This document shows, piece after piece, positions 1 through 8,399 of a DNA stretch of 64,000 nucleotides. Origin of the DNA: Variovorax paradoxus (GTDB taxonomy: Bacteria > Pseudomonadota > Gammaproteobacteria > Burkholderiales > Burkholderiaceae_C); assembly GCF_018614955.1 (NCBI RefSeq), contig NZ_JAGGNV010000019.1, positions 59,885 to 123,884 on the forward strand, in the 5' to 3' direction. The notes under the pieces are model-generated. The model did no database searches. It worked only from the letters and a program-made list of their open reading frames with translations, and was not told where the DNA came from. The position numbers and the translations under genes are program-made. Position 1 is the first letter of the stretch. Each line of letters begins with the position of its first letter.

Positions 1-721
1 ACATCGGCACGCCAGCCTGCAACTGCACCGTCTTCACCGCCAAGTCGCTCGGCAGGTGCTGCGGCACGCCGAGCGCCTTGGCGGTGTGGCCGGCGCCGCT
101 CAGCAGCAGCACGGTCTTGCCCGGCACCCGCGCCTTGACGATCGCTTGCGCCATCGCGCGATCGCGCGCGATCTGGATGCGCGTCATCGGCCCGATCTGC
201 GACTCGGGCAAGAGCTTGCAGTGGCCGTTGCGCACCGCCTCCTGCTGCGCCTTGTGCGCCTCCTTGCCGAGCTGTGCGTCGAGCGAGACATCGGCCATCG
301 CGTCCTTCATGCGCTCGCGCGGCAGGTTGGCGCCGATCACCGGCACGCCCGCGCGCACGGCGGCCATCACGGCCGGGCCGTAGGCGCTCCAGGGCCAGGC
401 CTTCTCGTTCCAGTTGAGCGCGGCCTGCACCTGCGCTTCGGTCGCGTCGCGCGCGAGGCCGACCGTGGTCGTGCCTTCCTCCGCCATCTCGAGCGCCAGC
501 GCGGCCAGGCGGCCGCGTGCGGCCAGTGTCTCGACCATCTCGCGCTCGATCACCTGGTGCTCGGCGGCGTCATGCTGCTCGCCGAGCAGCAGCGCGTCGG
601 CCGGCAGCAGGGCCATCGCGCGTCGGGCGACCGGTTCATCCGCGCGCGGCGCGAAGACAGAACACCCCGTGAGGACCACCGCCACGAGCAAGGACAGCGT
701 GAAAAAGCGTCGAAACAGCAT
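1..721 (-). CDS. ChaN-family (haem-binding, Tiki-like) lipoprotein, 3' end cut by window edge
   Basis: The frame is open from the ATG at 721 down to the left edge, so about 240 N-terminal residues are visible and the C-terminus is missing. The start is followed by a hydrophobic signal peptide ending in the lipobox LTGC (Cys20), so an outer-membrane or periplasmic lipoprotein is expected. LLLGEQHDAAEHQ near residue 45 is the conserved first histidine motif of the ChaN/Cofac_haem_bdg family, and VLLLSGAGHTAKALGVPQHL resembles the later histidine motif. ChaN proteins bind haem and are linked to iron uptake. The gene is divergent from the AbrB-type gene that starts 61 bp away. The specific ligand here is not established. 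Confidence 0.8.
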   Translation of the reverse strand, partial: MLFRRFFTLSLLVAVVLTGCSVFAPRADEPVARRAMALLPADALLLGEQHDAAEHQVIEREMVETLAARGRLAALALEMAEEGTTTVGLARDATEAQVQAALNWNEKAWPWSAYGPAVMAAVRAGVPVIGANLPRERMKDAMADVSLDAQLGKEAHKAQQEAVRNGHCKLLPESQIGPMTRIQIARDRAMAQAIVKARVPGKTVLLLSGAGHTAKALGVPQHLPSDLAVKTVQLQAGVPM

Positions 722-782
722 CGAGCCATACTATGCGACGGCGGCTGCAGCGCGCCGCCGTCCAATTCCCCCTTTCCTGTCC

Positions 783-1850
783 GTGTCCCTCCGCTTTTCG
801 GTTCGCGTCCTCGCCACGCTCTTGCTTGCACTCGTGGCGGCCGGCCTCTGTCTTGCCCTGCACACGCCGCTGCCGTGGATGATCGGCCCGCTGCTGGCCG
901 TGTCCCTGGCTTCGATCGCCGGTGCGCCGACCGCCAGCCATACGCCCTTGCGCAATGCCGGGCAGTGGGTGATCGGCGTCGCGCTGGGCCTCTACTTCAC
1001 GCCGCAGGTGGTCGCGCTGGTGGCAGGCGTGTGGTGGGCCATCGTGCTCGCCATCGTCTGGGCGCTGGCGCTGGGCTGGGCCTTCGGTGGGTGCTTGCAG
1101 CGCTTGCATGCGGACCGGATGCCGCATGTGCCTTCACGATCCATGAGAGCCACGACTTACTTCGCAGGCGCGATCGGCGGTGCCTCCGAGATGACGCTGT
1201 TGGCCGAACGCGTCGGCGCGCGCACCGACCTGGTCGCCGCCGCGCACAGCCTGCGGCTGGTGCTGGTCACGGTCGCGATTCCGTTCGCGATGCAATGGAG
1301 CGGGCTGCATGGGCTCGAGATCAACGTGGCCGGCGTGCGCGAAGTGCGCTGGGGCGGCCTCGCGCTGCTTGCGCTGGCAACGGGCGTGGGCGGCTTGGTG
1401 ATGCGGATCGCGGGGCGCACCAATCCGTGGTTCATGGGGCCGCTGGTGGTGTCGATGGGATTCACCATGGCCGGCCAGCAACTTTCGGCGGTGCCGGTGT
1501 GGCTGTCGAACGCGGCCCAGCTGGTGATCGCGGTGAGCCTGGGCGTGCGCTTCAGCCGCGAGTTCCTTCACACGGCGCCACGCTGGCTGGCGACGGTGGC
1601 GATCGGTACGCTGGGAATGATCGCGCTGTGCGGCGCTTTCGCATGGCTCTTGGCCTTGGGCACAGGCCTGCATCCGGCCACCGTGATCCTGGGCACTTCG
1701 CCCGGCGGCATCGCCGAGATGGCGATCACCGCGAAGGTGTTGCAGCTGGGGGTGCCGGTGGTGACGGCGTTTCAGGTCTGCCGGCTGGTCGCCGTGCTGT
1801 TGATCGTGGGGCCGATGTACGGTTGGTTGTACGGCAAGCGTCGCGCTTAG
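783..1850 (+). CDS. AbrB-family integral membrane protein
   Basis: The 355-residue protein is almost entirely hydrophobic, with two related halves, each containing a Pro-Trp-(Met/Phe)-(Ile/Met)-Gly-Pro-Leu element (PWMIGPLLAV near residue 33, PWFMGPLVV near 215). That duplication is the signature of the membrane AbrB family (PF05145), once annotated as ammonia monooxygenase; its substrate is unknown. I chose the GTG at 783 because upstream in-frame sequence is low-complexity Ala/Arg and overlaps the divergent lipoprotein gene. The stop overlaps the convergent DUF3567 gene by 4 bp. Function is inferred only at family level. Confidence 0.8.
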   Translation: MSLRFSVRVLATLLLALVAAGLCLALHTPLPWMIGPLLAVSLASIAGAPTASHTPLRNAGQWVIGVALGLYFTPQVVALVAGVWWAIVLAIVWALALGWAFGGCLQRLHADRMPHVPSRSMRATTYFAGAIGGASEMTLLAERVGARTDLVAAAHSLRLVLVTVAIPFAMQWSGLHGLEINVAGVREVRWGGLALLALATGVGGLVMRIAGRTNPWFMGPLVVSMGFTMAGQQLSAVPVWLSNAAQLVIAVSLGVRFSREFLHTAPRWLATVAIGTLGMIALCGAFAWLLALGTGLHPATVILGTSPGGIAEMAITAKVLQLGVPVVTAFQVCRLVAVLLIVGPMYGWLYGKRRA

Positions 1851-2158
1851 TGGACGAGGACGGGCGTGTGCGCCAGTTCGGCGTAGCCCTCGAGCGTGTC
1901 TTCGACTTCTTCCTGCGTCGGCGTGTTGAGCTGCCAGGCAGCAATCTGCTGCTGGAACAGTTCGGCCCAGGAACCGTCGAGGTAGACCTCCTTGCCGGAG
2001 CGCTTGTCCACGATCTCGAAGCCGTGACGCGCGAGCACGGGAATGTCGGGCGCTACGGGCGTGTCGCCTTCGGTCGGCTGCACGTGCACGACGACGAAGG
2101 AGTCGGAGTCGTAAAGCATTTGCATGGCGGGTCCAGTGAGGATGTCGATGGCATTCAT
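1847..2158 (-). CDS. DUF3567 family protein
   Basis: A 103-residue soluble acidic protein beginning MNAIDILTGPAMQMLYDSDS, with a central FEIVDKRSGKEVYLDGSWAE segment and an EEVEDTLEGYAELAHTPVLVH tail. This pattern is that of DUF3567, a short family largely restricted to betaproteobacteria with no known role. There is no signal peptide or membrane segment. It overlaps the 3' end of the AbrB-type gene tail to tail by 4 bp. Confidence 0.8.
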   Translation of the reverse strand: MNAIDILTGPAMQMLYDSDSFVVVHVQPTEGDTPVAPDIPVLARHGFEIVDKRSGKEVYLDGSWAELFQQQIAAWQLNTPTQEEVEDTLEGYAELAHTPVLVH

Positions 2159-2246
2159 GTTGGTTAGATAGCAATCAACGCGCCAGTTTCAAGAAGGGCT
2201 GTTGTTTTGTAGGAACAGGCTGTGATTTTTTGTGATTTATTCGGCC

Positions 2247-3365
2247 TCAGGGGCGCATCGGCTCGACGCTGCGCAGTTGCAGATCGGCGAAATCGCCGTT
2301 GCTCTGAGTCTGCTTGATGCGCACCGGCAGATAGCCCAGCTCGGGCGCCAGCCAGAGCTCGACCTTGTCGTCGAAGGGCTGGCGCGGATTGCGCGTGAGC
2401 TTGCGCGCAGTGAATTCGCCGGCTTGGAGGCTCAGTTTCTCATCCTCTTCGACCTTGAAGATCCAGATGTCGGCATCGCGCGGGCCCACCGTCTGGATCG
2501 CGAAAGCCGCGCCGGGCGGATAGCGCCCCGGATCGCCGGCCATCAACGCGCCGAGTTGCAGGATCACGCTCAGCCGGTCCTGCGCGCCCGGCATCAGCGG
2601 CACGCTCGGTGCGTTGTTGCTGAACACCACCGTGCCCTGCTCGCGCATGAAGTGCGAGGCGACCTCGTTCCTGCGCTTGTCCGAGAAGCGGGTCGGTTCG
2701 ATGCCGTTGGCGCCGATCACGCCGTTGCTGTGCTGGCTGCGGATGGTCCGGAACAGGAAGTTGAGCGACAGCTGCGCGTCGTACTGCCGGCCGTCCTGCA
2801 ACCAGGTCAGGTTGCCGAACACGCCCTGCATCGGCGACGTACCCATCTGCCCGGTGGCCGCGAAGGCGAGCCGCACCGAACCCGGGATGCGCTGCGGCAC
2901 CGGCGCTTCGGCCTGGCCCGCGGCGTTGCTGCCGCCGGCCGCGGCCGATGTGCCCTCGGCGGGCGCCGCGGCCGCTGCCTCCGGCGCGGGCTCTGCGGGA
3001 ACGCCGGCTTCGACCGGCGCCTGGGCCGTCAGATCCGGTCCGGGCGCCTCGGCCGGCGCCGAATTCTCGGGCGCGGGGGCAGGCACCTGCGGACGGGCCA
3101 CAGGGTGCGGGCGCACGGGTTTGGGCGGCGGCGGCTTGGCGGCGGCCGCGGGCAATGGTGGCGCCGGCTCCTCGGCCGGCGGCGCAATGACGATGGTGCG
3201 CGTCGTGAACTTGCTGGCCAGCGGCGAGGGATGCGGCCCCACGGCCATGGGCGCCAGGCCCAGCAGCGCCAGGTGTGCGAGCAGCACCGCGGCCGCCAGC
3301 AGCGCCAGGCCGCGCCAGGGCGGGCGCGGAACCGGGGGCAGGGTGGGGAGGGCGTGCGGGGGCAT
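2247..3365 (-). CDS. DUF3108 domain protein, membrane-anchored
   Basis: The 372-residue product has an N-terminal transmembrane helix (LALLAAAVLLAHLALLGLA), then about 120 residues very rich in Pro and Ala resembling a TonB-like periplasm-spanning linker, then a globular C-terminal domain matching DUF3108 (LSLNFLFRTIRSQHSNGVIG, with ELGYLPVRIKQTQSNGDFAD near the end). The ATG at 3365 was taken; an in-frame TTG at 3392 is possible but has no better ribosome-binding site. It is divergent from the hydrolase gene starting at 3465. DUF3108 proteins are thought to be exported or envelope proteins of unknown function. Confidence 0.75.
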   Translation of the reverse strand: MPPHALPTLPPVPRPPWRGLALLAAAVLLAHLALLGLAPMAVGPHPSPLASKFTTRTIVIAPPAEEPAPPLPAAAAKPPPPKPVRPHPVARPQVPAPAPENSAPAEAPGPDLTAQAPVEAGVPAEPAPEAAAAAPAEGTSAAAGGSNAAGQAEAPVPQRIPGSVRLAFAATGQMGTSPMQGVFGNLTWLQDGRQYDAQLSLNFLFRTIRSQHSNGVIGANGIEPTRFSDKRRNEVASHFMREQGTVVFSNNAPSVPLMPGAQDRLSVILQLGALMAGDPGRYPPGAAFAIQTVGPRDADIWIFKVEEDEKLSLQAGEFTARKLTRNPRQPFDDKVELWLAPELGYLPVRIKQTQSNGDFADLQLRSVEPMRP

Positions 3366-3464
3366 CGGGAGTGGATCGGAACGCGGCGCCAAGGTTCTGC
3401 TCGGTACACTGCCGCCCGTTCAATCAGTTTAGTAGCGATGCCGTGCCGGCATCCGCCACCACCC

Positions 3465-4475
3465 ATGAAACTCGCCACCCTCAAAGACGGCTCGCGCGAC
3501 GGCCAGCTGGTCGTCGTTTCGCGCGACCTGGCCAGCGCCCACTACGCCACCGGCATCGCCGGCCGCCTGCAGCAGGTGCTCGACGACTGGGGCTTCATGA
3601 GCCCGCAGTTGCAGGACCTGTCGGATGCGCTCAACGCCGGCCGCGCGCGCCACGCCTTTCCCTTCGATCCCACGCAATGCATGGCGCCGCTGCCGCGCGC
3701 CTACCAGTGGGCCGACGGCTCGGCCTACCTCAATCACGTGGAGCTGGTGCGCAAGGCGCGCAATGCCGAGATGCCCGACAGCTTCTACACCGACCCGTTG
3801 ATGTACCAGGGCGGCAGCGATGACTTCATCGGCCCCTGCGAACGCATCGTGGTCGCGAGCGAGGCTTTCGGCATCGACTTCGAGGCCGAGATCGCGGTGG
3901 TCACCGGCGACGTGAAGATGGGCGCGAGCCCCGCGCAGGCGCTCGACGGCATCCGCCTGGTGATGCTCGCCAACGACGTGAGCCTGCGCAACCTGATCCC
4001 GGCCGAGCTCGCCAAGGGCTTCGGCTTCTTCCAGAGCAAGCCCGCGACCGCCTTCAGCCCGGTGGCCGTCACCCTCGACGAACTGGGCGATGCGTGGCAG
4101 GGCGGCCGCGTGCACCTCACGCTGCAAAGCACCTGGAACGGGCGCAAGGTCGGCATGTGCGATGCGGGCGAGGAGATGACCTTCCACTTCGGCCAGCTGA
4201 TCGCGCACATCGCCAAGACCCGCAACGTGCGCGCCGGCAGCATCGTCGGCAGCGGCACGGTGAGCAACAAGGGCGTGGAGAAAGACGGCCGCACCGAATG
4301 GCCCAAGGGCTACAGCTGCATCGCCGAGAAGCGCTGCATCGAGACCATCCAGGACGGCCAGCCGGCGACCGAGTTCATGAAGTACGGCGACACGATCCGG
4401 ATCGAGATGAAGGGCAAGGATGGACAGCCGATCTTCGGGGCGATCGATCAGGAAGTGGCGGCGCCGGGCGCCTGA
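3465..4475 (+). CDS. fumarylacetoacetate hydrolase family protein
   Basis: A 336-residue cytoplasmic protein with the FAH fold. DFEAEIAVVTGDV (near residue 145) carries the acidic metal ligands, LANDVSLR the following conserved Asp, and GSGTVSNKG the glycine-rich C-terminal element. The family cleaves or hydrates beta-diketo acids such as fumarylacetoacetate or fumarylpyruvate at the end of tyrosine and gentisate breakdown. The substrate is not determined here. It is convergent with, and immediately abuts, the LuxR-type regulator of an FAD monooxygenase, so a part in the same aromatic pathway is possible but not shown. Confidence 0.8.
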   Translation: MKLATLKDGSRDGQLVVVSRDLASAHYATGIAGRLQQVLDDWGFMSPQLQDLSDALNAGRARHAFPFDPTQCMAPLPRAYQWADGSAYLNHVELVRKARNAEMPDSFYTDPLMYQGGSDDFIGPCERIVVASEAFGIDFEAEIAVVTGDVKMGASPAQALDGIRLVMLANDVSLRNLIPAELAKGFGFFQSKPATAFSPVAVTLDELGDAWQGGRVHLTLQSTWNGRKVGMCDAGEEMTFHFGQLIAHIAKTRNVRAGSIVGSGTVSNKGVEKDGRTEWPKGYSCIAEKRCIETIQDGQPATEFMKYGDTIRIEMKGKDGQPIFGAIDQEVAAPGA

Positions 4476-5246
4476 TCAGGCGCCGCGCAGCAGCTCCTTC
4501 AAGCTCCTGATTCCCAGCCGCCGAAACGCGCGGTACTGGTGGGTCCGCACCGTCGTGAGCTCGATCCCGATCTCGCGCGCCGTTTCCTTCGCAGTCTTGC
4601 CGACCATCAGGTGGCCGATCACCTCGCGTTCGCGCGGGCTCAGGGCGAGCAGGCGGGTGGCGAGTGTCGGCTCGACGGCTTCGCGCGCGGCCATGGCGCT
4701 GCGGCCGTGCGCGAGCGTGGCATCGGCCAGCAGCGTGGCATGCGTTTCGAGCAGCGTGAAATCGGCGTCGCCGAAGTCGGGCTGTGCGAGGCTGCGGTAG
4801 AAGCTCACCGCGGTGCGCTGGCCGGTCGGCAGCAAGAGCAGGATCGAGGCGCGCTCGCGGATGCCGACGTCGCCGTAGCAGGCCGCACGGTAGGCCGGGT
4901 CGGCCACCTCTTCGGCGCGCTGGTGGCCGAGCCACAGCTGCGGGCGCTTGGGCAGCTTGCGCTTCGCCAGCCAGACCATGTTGGGGTCGAGCAGGTCGAA
5001 GCGCTGCGCCACGTAGCGCTCCGAGGTGCGCTCGGCCGTGTTGCCGTAGGTGCTCGCGGCCGACACCGTTTCGATGCGTCCGCTGGCGCTCACCGCGAAC
5101 ACGGTGCAGAAGGTCACCGGCAGCACGCGATGCATCGCGCCGAGGTAGCTGGCCGCCAGGTGCGGTGTGCCGACGCCGGCGAGCACGCCGCTGACCACGG
5201 GGGCCGCCAGCGCATGCTTGGCGGCGCGAAGAGGCCAGCGCCTCAT
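4476..5246 (-). CDS. LuxR-family HTH transcriptional regulator
   Basis: A 256-residue regulator whose C-terminal 60 residues form a LuxR/FixJ helix-turn-helix: LSPREREVIGHLMVGKTAKE followed by AREIGIELTTVRTHQYRAFR. The N-terminal two thirds (GRIETVSAASTYG, YGDVGIRERASILLLLPTGQ) looks like a GAF- or PAS-like sensor rather than a receiver, as no phospho-acceptor pattern is seen. The start was set at the ATG at 5246; an in-frame ATG at 5303 would run through the intergenic palindrome. It is divergent from the FAD monooxygenase operon and probably controls it. Confidence 0.75.
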   Translation of the reverse strand: MRRWPLRAAKHALAAPVVSGVLAGVGTPHLAASYLGAMHRVLPVTFCTVFAVSASGRIETVSAASTYGNTAERTSERYVAQRFDLLDPNMVWLAKRKLPKRPQLWLGHQRAEEVADPAYRAACYGDVGIRERASILLLLPTGQRTAVSFYRSLAQPDFGDADFTLLETHATLLADATLAHGRSAMAAREAVEPTLATRLLALSPREREVIGHLMVGKTAKETAREIGIELTTVRTHQYRAFRRLGIRSLKELLRGA

Positions 5247-5264
5247 GGGAATCTCAGGGTTAAC

Positions 5265-5278
5265 ACTTCGTACGAAGT
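5265..5278. promoter_or_regulatory. 14-bp perfect palindrome, candidate operator
   Basis: ACTTCGTACGAAGT is a perfect palindrome in the 74-bp gap between the divergent LuxR-type gene (start 5246) and FAD monooxygenase gene (start 5321). Its central position fits a site controlling both genes. The protein that binds is not known; the adjacent LuxR-type regulator is the obvious candidate. Confidence 0.5.
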
Positions 5279-5320
5279 TACGACATCGGTGGAAGGAGGG
5301 CATCGGGACAATCCCTTCGC

Positions 5321-7081
5321 ATGAACACCGCTGTCGCCCCCAAGCTTGCTGCCCCCGCCGCGCGCACCGGCGATGCCGCCACCGGACCGTTGCCGCCTGT
5401 GGCCGGCGAGTTGCCGCCCTCGGTCGGCGCTTTCCGCTACACGCGCTTCGAACCCGTCTTGCCAGCGCTCGAAGACGGTGTCGAGCCGGGCCGCCACCCG
5501 GTCGTGATCGCCGGCGGCGGCCCGGTCGGCATGTCGCTCGCGCTGGGCCTGGCCAACCATGGCGTCAGGAGCGTGATCCTCGAAGCCGACGACACGGTCT
5601 GCGTCGGCAGCCGCGCGGCCTGCGTCTCGCGCCGCAGCCTGGAGATCATCGAGCGCCTCGGCGCGCTGCCGGCCTTCCTGGCCAAGGGCCTGCCCTGGAC
5701 CGGCGGGCGCAGCTTCTACAAGACCGGGGAGGTGTTCCGCTTCGAGATGCCGCACGACGAGCGGCAGAAGCTGCCGCCGATGATCAATCTCGAGCAGTAC
5801 TACATCGAGCAGTACCTGCTGGACGAGATCCATCGCCGCAACGCGGCTGTGCCCGGAACGATCGACATCCGCTGGGGCACCGAGCTCGCGGGTTTCACGC
5901 AGGACGCAGACGGTCTCCGGCTGCAGGCGCGCAATGCGCTCGGCAGCTACGTGCTGCAGGCCCAGTGGCTGGTCGGCTGCGACGGCGGCCAGAGCTTCGT
6001 GCGCAGGTCGCTCGGCCTCAATCTCGAGGGCACGGCCTACGAAGGCCGCTACGTGATCATCGACATCGAGCTGCACAGCACGCATCCGACGGAGCGCCGC
6101 GCCTGGTTCGATCCGCCCTGGAACCCGGGCTCGACCGTGCTGATGCACCGCCAGCCCGACGACATCTGGCGCATCGACTACCAGTTGCGCGCGGGCCAAA
6201 GCACCGAGGAAGCGCTGCAACCCGCCGCGGTGCAGGAGTTCGTGCAGCGCCACCTCGAAGCCATCGGCGAAGGCCGTCTGCCCTGGAAGACGGTGTGGAC
6301 TTCGGTCTACCGCGCCGGCGCGATGACGCTCGACCGCTACCGCCACGGCCGCGTGCTCTTCGCCGGCAATGCCGCACATGCGATGCCGATCTTCGGCGTG
6401 CGCGGCCTCAATTCGGGCTTCGACGATGCCGACAACCTCGCGTGGAAGCTGGCGCTGGTGGCGCGCGGCGTGTCCGATGCCGCGCTGCTCGACAGCTACT
6501 CGCAGGAGCGCATCGCAGCCTTCCACATCAATGCCGAAAGCGCGATGCGCAGCACCGAATTCATGTCGCCGCCTTCGCGCGGCTTCGACCTGCTGCGCGA
6601 AGCCGCGCTCTCGCTCTCGGGCGCGCACCGCGAGATCGCGAACCTGATCAATCCGCGGCAGACGCAGGCGGTGCACTACGAGGTCTCGGCGCTGTCCAGC
6701 GCGAGCGACGAACTCGCAGCCGGACCCAAGCCGGGCGAGGCGATGCCCGAGCAGCAGCTCGCTGCGGACCTGCATCTCACCGACTGGCTTGGGCCGGTGT
6801 TCACCGTGCTCGTGCTCAACATCGATCGCAATAAAGACGCCGCGCTCGAAGCCGAACTCGCGGCCGCCCAGGCCGGCCCGCTGAAGCCGGTGCTGCGCGA
6901 GCTGCCGCCGGGCGCTGCCGATGCCGCGGTGTTCGCGGCCCTGGGCGCGCAGGATGGCACCGTCTACCTGCTGCGCCCTGACGGCCACGTGGCCGCGCGC
7001 TGGCGCCGCGTGCCGCCCGGTGCGCTCTCGCAGGCACTGCGGCGCGCGTCCGCATTGGCAGAAAAAAAGGAGGCCGCATGA
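5321..7081 (+). CDS. FAD-dependent aromatic monooxygenase (PheA/TfdB/MhpA type)
   Basis: A 586-residue class A flavoprotein hydroxylase. It has a dinucleotide-binding motif (VVIAGGGPVGMSLALGLANH, from residue 61), the DG motif (LVGCDGGQSFVRRSLGL) and the second FAD motif (LFAGNAAHAMPIFGVRGLNS). It ends in a roughly 100-residue thioredoxin-like C-terminal domain, as in 3-(3-hydroxyphenyl)propionate hydroxylase. The normally conserved Asp of the GD motif is Asn here (AGNAAH). The enzyme should hydroxylate a phenolic ring using NAD(P)H and oxygen; the substrate is unknown. It is followed by DUF2783 and a Bug binding protein on the same strand. Confidence 0.85.
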   Translation: MNTAVAPKLAAPAARTGDAATGPLPPVAGELPPSVGAFRYTRFEPVLPALEDGVEPGRHPVVIAGGGPVGMSLALGLANHGVRSVILEADDTVCVGSRAACVSRRSLEIIERLGALPAFLAKGLPWTGGRSFYKTGEVFRFEMPHDERQKLPPMINLEQYYIEQYLLDEIHRRNAAVPGTIDIRWGTELAGFTQDADGLRLQARNALGSYVLQAQWLVGCDGGQSFVRRSLGLNLEGTAYEGRYVIIDIELHSTHPTERRAWFDPPWNPGSTVLMHRQPDDIWRIDYQLRAGQSTEEALQPAAVQEFVQRHLEAIGEGRLPWKTVWTSVYRAGAMTLDRYRHGRVLFAGNAAHAMPIFGVRGLNSGFDDADNLAWKLALVARGVSDAALLDSYSQERIAAFHINAESAMRSTEFMSPPSRGFDLLREAALSLSGAHREIANLINPRQTQAVHYEVSALSSASDELAAGPKPGEAMPEQQLAADLHLTDWLGPVFTVLVLNIDRNKDAALEAELAAAQAGPLKPVLRELPPGAADAAVFAALGAQDGTVYLLRPDGHVAARWRRVPPGALSQALRRASALAEKKEAA

Positions 7082-7139
7082 GACGCCGGGCCGCTCCCAA
7101 GTCGAATAGCACCGCAGCGCATGGCGCGGAGGTTATCCA

Positions 7140-7370
7140 ATGACTTCAGTACTGCTTCCCGAAGCGCGCGATCGTCTCTATGCCGAATGCGCGCGCGCCA
7201 TCAGCGAGGCCGGCGTGGAACGAGAATCGCTGTTCCTTGCGCGGCTCGCCCTGCTGCTGTTCGAGCAGGTCGGCGACGAAGCGCGCTGCCGGGCCGCGCT
7301 GGCGCATGCGCTGGACGAACTGCCGATGCCCTCGCTGTCCGCGCCGCCGGCCGACGAGCGCGCGAGCTGA
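7140..7370 (+). CDS. DUF2783-like small protein
   Basis: A 76-residue protein. The segment RLYAECARAISEAGVERESL followed by FLARLALLLFEQVGDEARCR matches the pattern of the short DUF2783 family (paired helices, then LxxRLxLLLxxxxGD). The family often sits directly behind FAD monooxygenase genes, as it does here, but its role is unknown; an accessory or partner protein is a guess. It lies 58 bp after the monooxygenase and 41 bp before the Bug protein gene. Confidence 0.65.
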   Translation: MTSVLLPEARDRLYAECARAISEAGVERESLFLARLALLLFEQVGDEARCRAALAHALDELPMPSLSAPPADERAS

Positions 7371-7411
7371 CCCTTTCACGCCAACTCACTAAAACCCAGG
7401 AGACTTTTCCG

Positions 7412-8386
7412 ATGGATCGCAGAACCCTGCTCACCACCCTCGCTGCCACCGCAGCCGCCAGCGCCGCTCCGTGGGCGCGCGCGCAGAACTACCCCGAGCA
7501 GCTCATCAAGTGGGTGGTGCCCTACCCCGCCGGCGGCGGCACCGACGTGATCGCGCGCACCCTGGCCGAAGCCATGCGGCAGACGCTGGGCCAGCAGATC
7601 GTGATCGACAACCGCCCCGGCGCCTCGACCAACATCGGCGCCGACCTGGTCGCCAAGTCCAAGCCCGACGGCTACACCATCATGTCGGCCGACAACGCGG
7701 TGCTGGCCTTCAACGAATACCTGTTCAGCAAGCTGCCCTTCAATCCGGAGAAGGACTTCAGCTACATCGGCGCCATCGGCAAGTTCCCGCTCGCGCTGGT
7801 GGTGCACCCGGACTTCCCGGCCAAGGACTTCAAGGCCTTCCTCGCCTACGTGAAGGCCAATCCGGGCAAGGTCAACTACGCCTCGCCCGGCAACGGCTCG
7901 CCGCACCACCTGGCGATGGAGATGTTCAAGAACCGCACCGGCACCTTCATCACGCACATCCCCTACCGCGGCGCGGCGCCGGCGATGGCCGATGTGATGG
8001 GCGGCCAGGTGCCGTGCATGTTCCTCGACCTGGCCTCGGGCCTGCCGATCATGCAGGGCAACAAGGTGCGCGTCCTGGCCATCGGGTCGGGTGCGCGCTC
8101 GAAGCTGCTGCCGGAGGTGCCGACGCTGGCCGAAGTGGGCGTGCCCAACACCGAGGTGTTCGCATTCCAGGGCATCCTCGGCCCGGCCGGCTTGCCGGCG
8201 CCGGTGATCGCCAAGCTCAACGCCGACCTGAACCGCGCCTTCAGCGTGCCGGCGGTGCAGAAGCGCTTCAACGATTTCGGGATGGAGGCGATGCCAGGGA
8301 CGCCGGCTCAATTCGCGGCGCTGTCGCGGGCGGAATCGAAGCGCTGGGGGCCGATCATCAAGTCGGCGGGGATCAAACTCGACTGA
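7412..8386 (+). CDS. Bug-family tripartite tricarboxylate transporter substrate-binding protein
   Basis: A 324-residue periplasmic protein. The N-terminus MDRRTLLTTLAATAAASAAP has twin arginines and a hydrophobic stretch ending ARA, so it may be exported by the Tat route. Bug hallmarks are present: IKWVVPYPAGGGTDVIARTL, IVIDNRPGASTNIGADLVAK, THIPYRGAAPAMADVMGGQV and LPEVPTLAEVGV. AGGAGA at about 7398 is a good ribosome-binding site and supports the ATG at 7412. No TctA or TctB membrane subunits are nearby. Its position behind the FAD monooxygenase suggests it binds the aromatic substrate of that pathway. Confidence 0.88.
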   Translation: MDRRTLLTTLAATAAASAAPWARAQNYPEQLIKWVVPYPAGGGTDVIARTLAEAMRQTLGQQIVIDNRPGASTNIGADLVAKSKPDGYTIMSADNAVLAFNEYLFSKLPFNPEKDFSYIGAIGKFPLALVVHPDFPAKDFKAFLAYVKANPGKVNYASPGNGSPHHLAMEMFKNRTGTFITHIPYRGAAPAMADVMGGQVPCMFLDLASGLPIMQGNKVRVLAIGSGARSKLLPEVPTLAEVGVPNTEVFAFQGILGPAGLPAPVIAKLNADLNRAFSVPAVQKRFNDFGMEAMPGTPAQFAALSRAESKRWGPIIKSAGIKLD

Positions 8387-8399
8387 TCGGGGCAGGCCT

